Assembly (NCBI GenBank): GCA_016708905.1
Contig: JADJEV010000003.1
Coordinates: 1,178,001 to 1,242,000 of the forward strand
Direction: 5' to 3'
From: Candidatus Methylophosphatis roskildensis
Lineage (GTDB): Bacteria > Pseudomonadota > Gammaproteobacteria > Burkholderiales > Rhodocyclaceae
DNA length: 64,000 bases
The first letter of the stretch is position 1. Every line of letters begins with the position of its first letter. Both the position numbers and the translations under genes were made by a program. Of the stretch, positions 60,088 to 64,000 are shown in pieces. The notes under the pieces are model-generated. The model did no database searches, was not told the origin of the DNA, and saw only the letters and a list, made by a program, of their open reading frames with translations.

Positions 60088-61018
60088 GCTTGCTCGTTTC
60101 GGCGGTGCGCCAGGCCTGTCGATCGACAGGTGCCTTGACTCCCTACCGAACCTCGCGAAGACACTCGCCCGATGGTTCCGCTTGTCCGTCGGCGCGTTTG
60201 CCGGCGGCGTCTGGATGCTCTTCCCGTCGCCGGCCCATGCCACCGAGCCCGGAGAGGGTTACGACAGACTGTCGCGCGAAGCGGTGGTCGCCGCGCTGAA
60301 CAAGGCGACCCGGACGCAGCCCGCCGAGTTCTACGCCAAGGATCTGACCAGCACCGACTTGTCTGGTCTCGACTTCAAACAAGCGAATCTGACCGCATCG
60401 GTATTCAATCGCGCGAACCTGGCGAAGGCGAATCTCAGTGGCTGCAATCTGACGGTCGCGTTTGCCGAGGAGGCAGATTTCCGCGGCGCTGACTTGCGCG
60501 GCGCAATCATGTTTTCCATGCAGCTTCGCGGCGCCAGGTTTGGCGGCGCCAACCTCTCGGGCGCGCGCTTTATCGGCGACATGACTGGAGCCTCGCTGGA
60601 AGGTGCAAAACTGACAGAGCTCGATGGTGCAGCCGACATGAAGAACCAGTCGATGGGCCTGATGCGCGCCAACTTCGTCAGTGCCAACCTGCGCCACGCG
60701 GATTTTTCCGGAGCGGCGATCTCTCGAGCGAACTTCAGTTTCGCGGATCTGACGGGTGCCAAGTTCGTGGGCGCGACGATGTTTGGTGTCGAGTTTGCAG
60801 GAACGGATGCGTCAGCGGCGGATTTCTCTGGCGCCGATCTGCGCCAATCGACGTTCATCGACTCGAATTTTGCCGGTGCGAAGCTCGATGGCGCGGATTT
60901 CACGGGCTCCAAATGGCGCGGCGTGCGTGGCGTCGACGCGCGCGAGGCGCACAAGGCCAAGGGAATTCCGCGGCCGAACGCCGAGAGACAGATCAATGAT
61001 TCCCGCGGCGCGGATTGA
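60065..61018 (+). CDS. Exported pentapeptide-repeat protein
   Basis: The 317-residue protein has an N-terminal hydrophobic signal (about 35-60, ending SPAHA) and then about 30 pentapeptide repeats of the A(D/N)LxG type from residue 90 on (ANLAKANLSGCNL, ADFRGADLRGA, ADFSGADLRQS), forming a right-handed beta-helix. The role is unknown. The start overlaps DUF6494; a later start cannot be excluded. Confidence 0.88.
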   Translation: MAKSGSNRLARFGGAPGLSIDRCLDSLPNLAKTLARWFRLSVGAFAGGVWMLFPSPAHATEPGEGYDRLSREAVVAALNKATRTQPAEFYAKDLTSTDLSGLDFKQANLTASVFNRANLAKANLSGCNLTVAFAEEADFRGADLRGAIMFSMQLRGARFGGANLSGARFIGDMTGASLEGAKLTELDGAADMKNQSMGLMRANFVSANLRHADFSGAAISRANFSFADLTGAKFVGATMFGVEFAGTDASAADFSGADLRQSTFIDSNFAGAKLDGADFTGSKWRGVRGVDAREAHKAKGIPRPNAERQINDSRGAD

Positions 61019-61268
61019 TCGATTCACGCGGTCCGCAATGGCATTCCTTTGCTCAGGATCTGAACGGACGGCGCGCAGCTTGCGGGGCGTGAATGGTCTG
61101 ATGTACGACGATCGCAGCGGCCTTTTCGTCGAGCTCGACCTCGATCGATCCGCCACATAGACTGATGTCGCCTGCCAGGAGAGCAAGCAGCGCCCGGCAT
61201 GCGCCCGAGCAGGCGCGCGTGTCCTGCCGCGCACGCCGGGCTTTCTCGATCGGCAGCGTGGCCTCGGA
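61019..61268. other. Gap with an open frame lacking a start
   Basis: On the minus strand a frame directly after the USP-like stop encodes a protein-like stretch (LLALLAGDISLCGGSIEVEL) to a TGA near 61052, but has no start codon. It might be a decayed 3' end. No gene is called. Confidence 0.3.
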
Positions 61269-61694
61269 TCAGACCGACCCGGTCCCCGGCAACAGGGTGC
61301 GCTCGGTCTGCTCGGCGGTTACGACGCTCACCGGCACGCCGAGCCGCCCGATGCGGTGGGCAAGGTCGAGGTGCAGCCAGCGGGAGACTCGCTCGGGCAT
61401 CGTCGAGACGATGACCTCGTCGTAGGTCTCTCGCTCGAGCGCATCGCGCACGGCCTCGACCGGGTCGGTGGCCCCGATGATCCCCTGCACGTGCGATCCT
61501 GCGGCCGCGTCGAGCAGCGGGATCGCGAGCTCGAGTGTGAGGGCTGCCTCCTCGGTGTCCGGATCCCAATACGGCCGCGGGATCAGCAGCGTAAACCTGC
61601 TCGGCCCCTGCGCGGCCCGCTCGGCGACGGCGTCGAGCAACTTCGGCGTGGCTGCGGTCCGGTGCGCCACGATGAGGATGCGCTTGTCGCTCAT
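61269..61694 (-). CDS. Universal-stress-protein-like protein
   Basis: The 141-residue protein begins DKRILIVAHRTAATPKLLDA and has DEVIVSTMPERVSRWLHLDL and GVPVSVVTAE, an alpha/beta fold like UspA but without the full ATP-binding GxxGxxxxxS. Function unknown. It is divergent from the CMD-family gene. Confidence 0.75.
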   Translation of the reverse strand: MSDKRILIVAHRTAATPKLLDAVAERAAQGPSRFTLLIPRPYWDPDTEEAALTLELAIPLLDAAAGSHVQGIIGATDPVEAVRDALERETYDEVIVSTMPERVSRWLHLDLAHRIGRLGVPVSVVTAEQTERTLLPGTGSV

Positions 61695-61864
61695 GATTGC
61701 GGTTCCTCCTCGACGATGATGCTACTAAAAAGTATAGATTCTCTTGGAGGCGACTTCCTTGCATTTCGCCGGTGGTACGCTGCCAAGGCCGCCGACCTGC
61801 GTACGGCTGCGCGGCACCGCCCGATTGCGTCAAGCTGCGAGTTTGTCACCCACTGGAGGCACAG

Positions 61865-62410
61865 ATGCATGTCACGGAAAAGACGCCGGAGCAGATGCGC
61901 TGGTACCTGCGGCCGTTCTTCTGGCTGCAGCGCCGGCGCTACGGGGCGCCCCTGGTACCGGCCCTGGTGTGGGCGCGCGTGCCCGCCCTGTATCTTGCCT
62001 TGGCAGGCTTCTATGCCGCGCTGGACCGGCGGCGCTCGCCCCTCGATCCGCTGATGCGATCGCTGGTGCAGACACGCGTTTCGCAGATCAACCATTGCGC
62101 GTTCTGCGTCGACCTCAACGCGGCCGTAGCCGCCGAGCGCGGTGGCGCGATGGACAAGGTGCTGGCCGTTGGCGATGGGCACGGCAGCGACCTGTTCAGC
62201 CCACGTGAGCGGCTCGCTCTGGAGTACGCCGAAGTCATGACGCAAACGGGACGGCAGGTCAGTGAAGATCTGATCGCACGCTTGCGTGAGCATTTCGACG
62301 AAGTCGCGCTGATCGAACTGACTGCCCTGATCGCGTTCCAGAATCTGTCGAGCAAGTTCAACGCCGCGCTCGACATTCCGTCACAGGGGCTCTGCCGCAG
62401 GCCGGAATAG
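61865..62410 (+). CDS. Carboxymuconolactone decarboxylase/AhpD family protein
   Basis: From the ATG at 61865, which has GGAGG five bases upstream, the protein has 181 residues. The AhpD core QINHCAFCVDLNAAVA has a CxxC pair, and SPRERLALEYAEVMTQTG is typical. Family members are small redox or decarboxylase enzymes. No linked pathway is visible. Confidence 0.88.
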   Translation: MHVTEKTPEQMRWYLRPFFWLQRRRYGAPLVPALVWARVPALYLALAGFYAALDRRRSPLDPLMRSLVQTRVSQINHCAFCVDLNAAVAAERGGAMDKVLAVGDGHGSDLFSPRERLALEYAEVMTQTGRQVSEDLIARLREHFDEVALIELTALIAFQNLSSKFNAALDIPSQGLCRRPE

Positions 62411-62472
62411 CGCGTCGCGGCCATCATGCCCTGATGAACGCTTCGGCCGGCGAAGCGCCGCCCGGCCGGCGG

Positions 62473-62886
62473 CTATTTCGCGCCGAGCAGCTTTCCGGCC
62501 TTGCGGACGTCCGCCGACTCCAACCACAGGATCGCGCCGAAGCGGGCCTCGCCGGCAGTTACGCCGTCGATGCCGCTGACATTGACGCCGCCATCCACGA
62601 GCTTCTTCAGGTTTTCCACCAGCGCACCGGCCCGGTCGTCGCCCTGGATCAGAAACCCACTCTTCTCGGGCTGGAAGGGCAGTCCAGCCTTCTTTGCCGC
62701 CGCCTTGAATTTGCGCGTGTCGTCCGGCACGACATCGATGCGTGCGCGGCGGCCGCGCTGAGTACCGGTGCATGCGAGCAGATTGATCCCGGCGCTCACC
62801 AGGGTCGACAGAACCTTGAATGCTTCTCCGGGTTTGTCGGAGATCTGCAGCGAGAAATACTCCACCTTGCGTACTGTGTCAGGCAT
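62473..62886 (-). CDS. ACT-domain protein
   Basis: From the ATG at 62886, preceded by AGGAGG, the protein has 137 residues. It carries two ACT-like halves (VEYFSLQISDKPGEAFKVLS and GFLIQGDDRAGALVENLKKL), suggesting a small-molecule sensor. No enzyme domain is attached. Confidence 0.82.
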   Translation of the reverse strand: MPDTVRKVEYFSLQISDKPGEAFKVLSTLVSAGINLLACTGTQRGRRARIDVVPDDTRKFKAAAKKAGLPFQPEKSGFLIQGDDRAGALVENLKKLVDGGVNVSGIDGVTAGEARFGAILWLESADVRKAGKLLGAK

Positions 62887-62994
62887 GTTGTCCTCCTTGC
62901 TCTCACGGTCGATGCGTGGCCTGCGTCCAGATGCACCCGGGACGGTCCCGTTCAGGTACCACACCCCGGCCACTTCGTGCCGGAGCAATGGCGC

Positions 62995-63903
62995 CTACAA
63001 GCCGCGCGCCCACGCCGGGCGCAAGGTGGCGGACTGCGGGCGCTCGATCGCCGCACGCACCTGCTGCAGCAGCCGCTCCTTGTCGGCACCGAGCGTGCCC
63101 TTGAGCACCAGCCAGTTCGAGGCGTGGTCGCTCCGGAATATCGTCCGTGCCAGTTCGAGTCGACCCAGAAAGCGCTCCATCTCCCTGAACAGGCCGTCCA
63201 GCCCCAATGGCTCCCAGCCCGGAAACCCACTACGAAAGCGCTCTTCGCCCTTGGGAAAGCTGACGACCAGCGTCGACAGATATTCGGGTTGCGCAGCATT
63301 CGCCAGCCGCGCCGAGCCGTCCGCATGCCGGTCCGAGAGGACAGTCCCGCCGAGGCCGTTCAGGATCATCACCGAGCGGCCGATGCCCGCCTCGCGCAGC
63401 TTCAGCAGCGCGTCCACAGTCGAGTCGCAGGTTTCACCCTTGTTCACCGACCTCAGCACTTCGTCATCACCGGACTCCGCGCCGACATAGGCCAGGGCGA
63501 GACCGGCATCGGCCAGCTCGCGCAGCTCCGTCACCGACTTCTTGCGCAGATTGCGCGGCAGGCAGTAACTCGAGACGCGGCTCACCGCCGGCATATGGGT
63601 GCGGATGGCGACGAGGATGTCGAGCAAGCGCCGCGTGGGCAGCACCAGGGCATCGCCGTCAGCCAGGAACACACGGCGCAGTTCGGGGCCGAAGCGCTCG
63701 CCGCAGCGGCGAATGCTCCCCAGGATCTCCTGCTCGTCGCGTGCGCGGAAGCGCTTCTGCGGCTCGGTATACATCTCGCAGAACGTGCAGCGGTTCCACG
63801 AACAGCCGTCCGTCACGGGCAGGATCAGGGCTCGGGCTTCGCTCGGCGGGCGAAACACGGGTTCGACGTAACGAATGGGAAACGCTTCGCTCATCAGGGC
63901 CAT
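62995..63903 (-). CDS. Radical SAM protein
   Basis: With the ATG at 63903 (63894 is also possible) the protein has 302 residues. The CSWNRCTFC motif (CxxxCxxC) binds the iron-sulfur cluster, followed by YVGAESGDDEVL and a GLGG loop, as in the Elp3/HemN-like radical SAM group. The product is unknown. The frame is open to 63984. The last 97 bases of the window hold no callable gene. Confidence 0.88.
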   Translation of the reverse strand: MALMSEAFPIRYVEPVFRPPSEARALILPVTDGCSWNRCTFCEMYTEPQKRFRARDEQEILGSIRRCGERFGPELRRVFLADGDALVLPTRRLLDILVAIRTHMPAVSRVSSYCLPRNLRKKSVTELRELADAGLALAYVGAESGDDEVLRSVNKGETCDSTVDALLKLREAGIGRSVMILNGLGGTVLSDRHADGSARLANAAQPEYLSTLVVSFPKGEERFRSGFPGWEPLGLDGLFREMERFLGRLELARTIFRSDHASNWLVLKGTLGADKERLLQQVRAAIERPQSATLRPAWARGL

Positions 63904-64000
63904 TTGCGCGTATGGAACTCGCAGGCGGTTCGGCTCAACGCGGCGAGCCCATGGTTTCGCCGTCACCGGCTCGGCCGACCTCATCGAGCTGCTGAACGAG

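Overview
The window is about 64 kb of GC-rich (by eye low to mid 60s % GC) bacterial chromosome. Gene order and protein families point to a betaproteobacterium: lolC-lolD next to a phosphoglycerate-mutase-like gene, then recJ, prfB and lysS; also ppx with mlaE/mlaF/mlaD, relA, comEC, ackA and gltX. I cannot resolve the genus. Much of the window is ordinary housekeeping chromosome, but it carries a repeat-rich accessory patch (about 24.7-26.4 kb and 31.6-34.0 kb) and a degenerate defence island (about 42.4-55.9 kb) that begins 0.5 kb downstream of a tRNA-Val gene.

Layout. 1-4.1 kb: minus-strand ppx-mlaE-mlaF-mlaD (polyphosphatase plus the inner-membrane part of a lipid-transport ABC system; mlaD runs off the window). 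4.6-8.0 kb: a membrane GGDEF-EAL protein and a PPK2 polyphosphate kinase. 8.3-12.5 kb: an exported DUF1800/DUF1501 pair; the DUF1800 protein starts with seven 43-residue FG-GAP-like repeats. 12.5-22.5 kb: ackA, relA, mtfA, DUF1415, comEC, an ABC exporter with a stop codon at its fifth codon, and DUF2062. 22.6-24.7 kb: a second exported protein with the same seven 43-residue repeats. 25-32.4 kb: a secreted-protein gene with an internal stop, DUF4124, lolD, lolC, a frameshifted mutase-like gene, recJ and DUF922. 32.4-34.0 kb: a mosaic of short tandem repeats, a RAYT transposase remnant, a BrnT/BrnA module between two attC-like repeats, and what looks like the 3' end of a group II intron. 34.0-41.8 kb: prfB with its programmed frameshift, a Phd/VapC-like pair, lysS, mnmC, a glycine-zipper protein and a frameshifted gltX. 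41.9 kb: tRNA-Val(CAC).

Defence island (minus strand, in transcription order): SNF2-family helicase, XRE-ImmA/IrrE, DUF4411 (PIN-like), type III Mod methyltransferase, [GxxExxY cassette in inverted repeats], MntA, HepT, type III Res. Five of the seven core genes are joined by start/stop overlaps (ATGA or TGATG) or an 11-nt overlap, including HepT-Res, so this looks like one designed operon rather than a pile of insertions. All three large genes are now broken: an IS plus a frameshift in the helicase, a 7-bp tandem duplication in mod, and an 885-bp IS21-like element in res. Removing each insertion with one target duplication restores the reading frame exactly. The small toxin/antitoxin-like genes remain open.

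55.9-64 kb: GST, a PEBP-like secreted protein, a tandem-domain SagB-type oxidoreductase, DUF6494 overlapping a pentapeptide-repeat protein, a USP-like protein, an AhpD/CMD-like protein, an ACT protein and a radical SAM protein. Several housekeeping genes carry indels or stops (notably gltX, which should be essential), so some single-base lesions may be sequence errors; the transposon insertions and the 7-bp duplication are unlikely to be.
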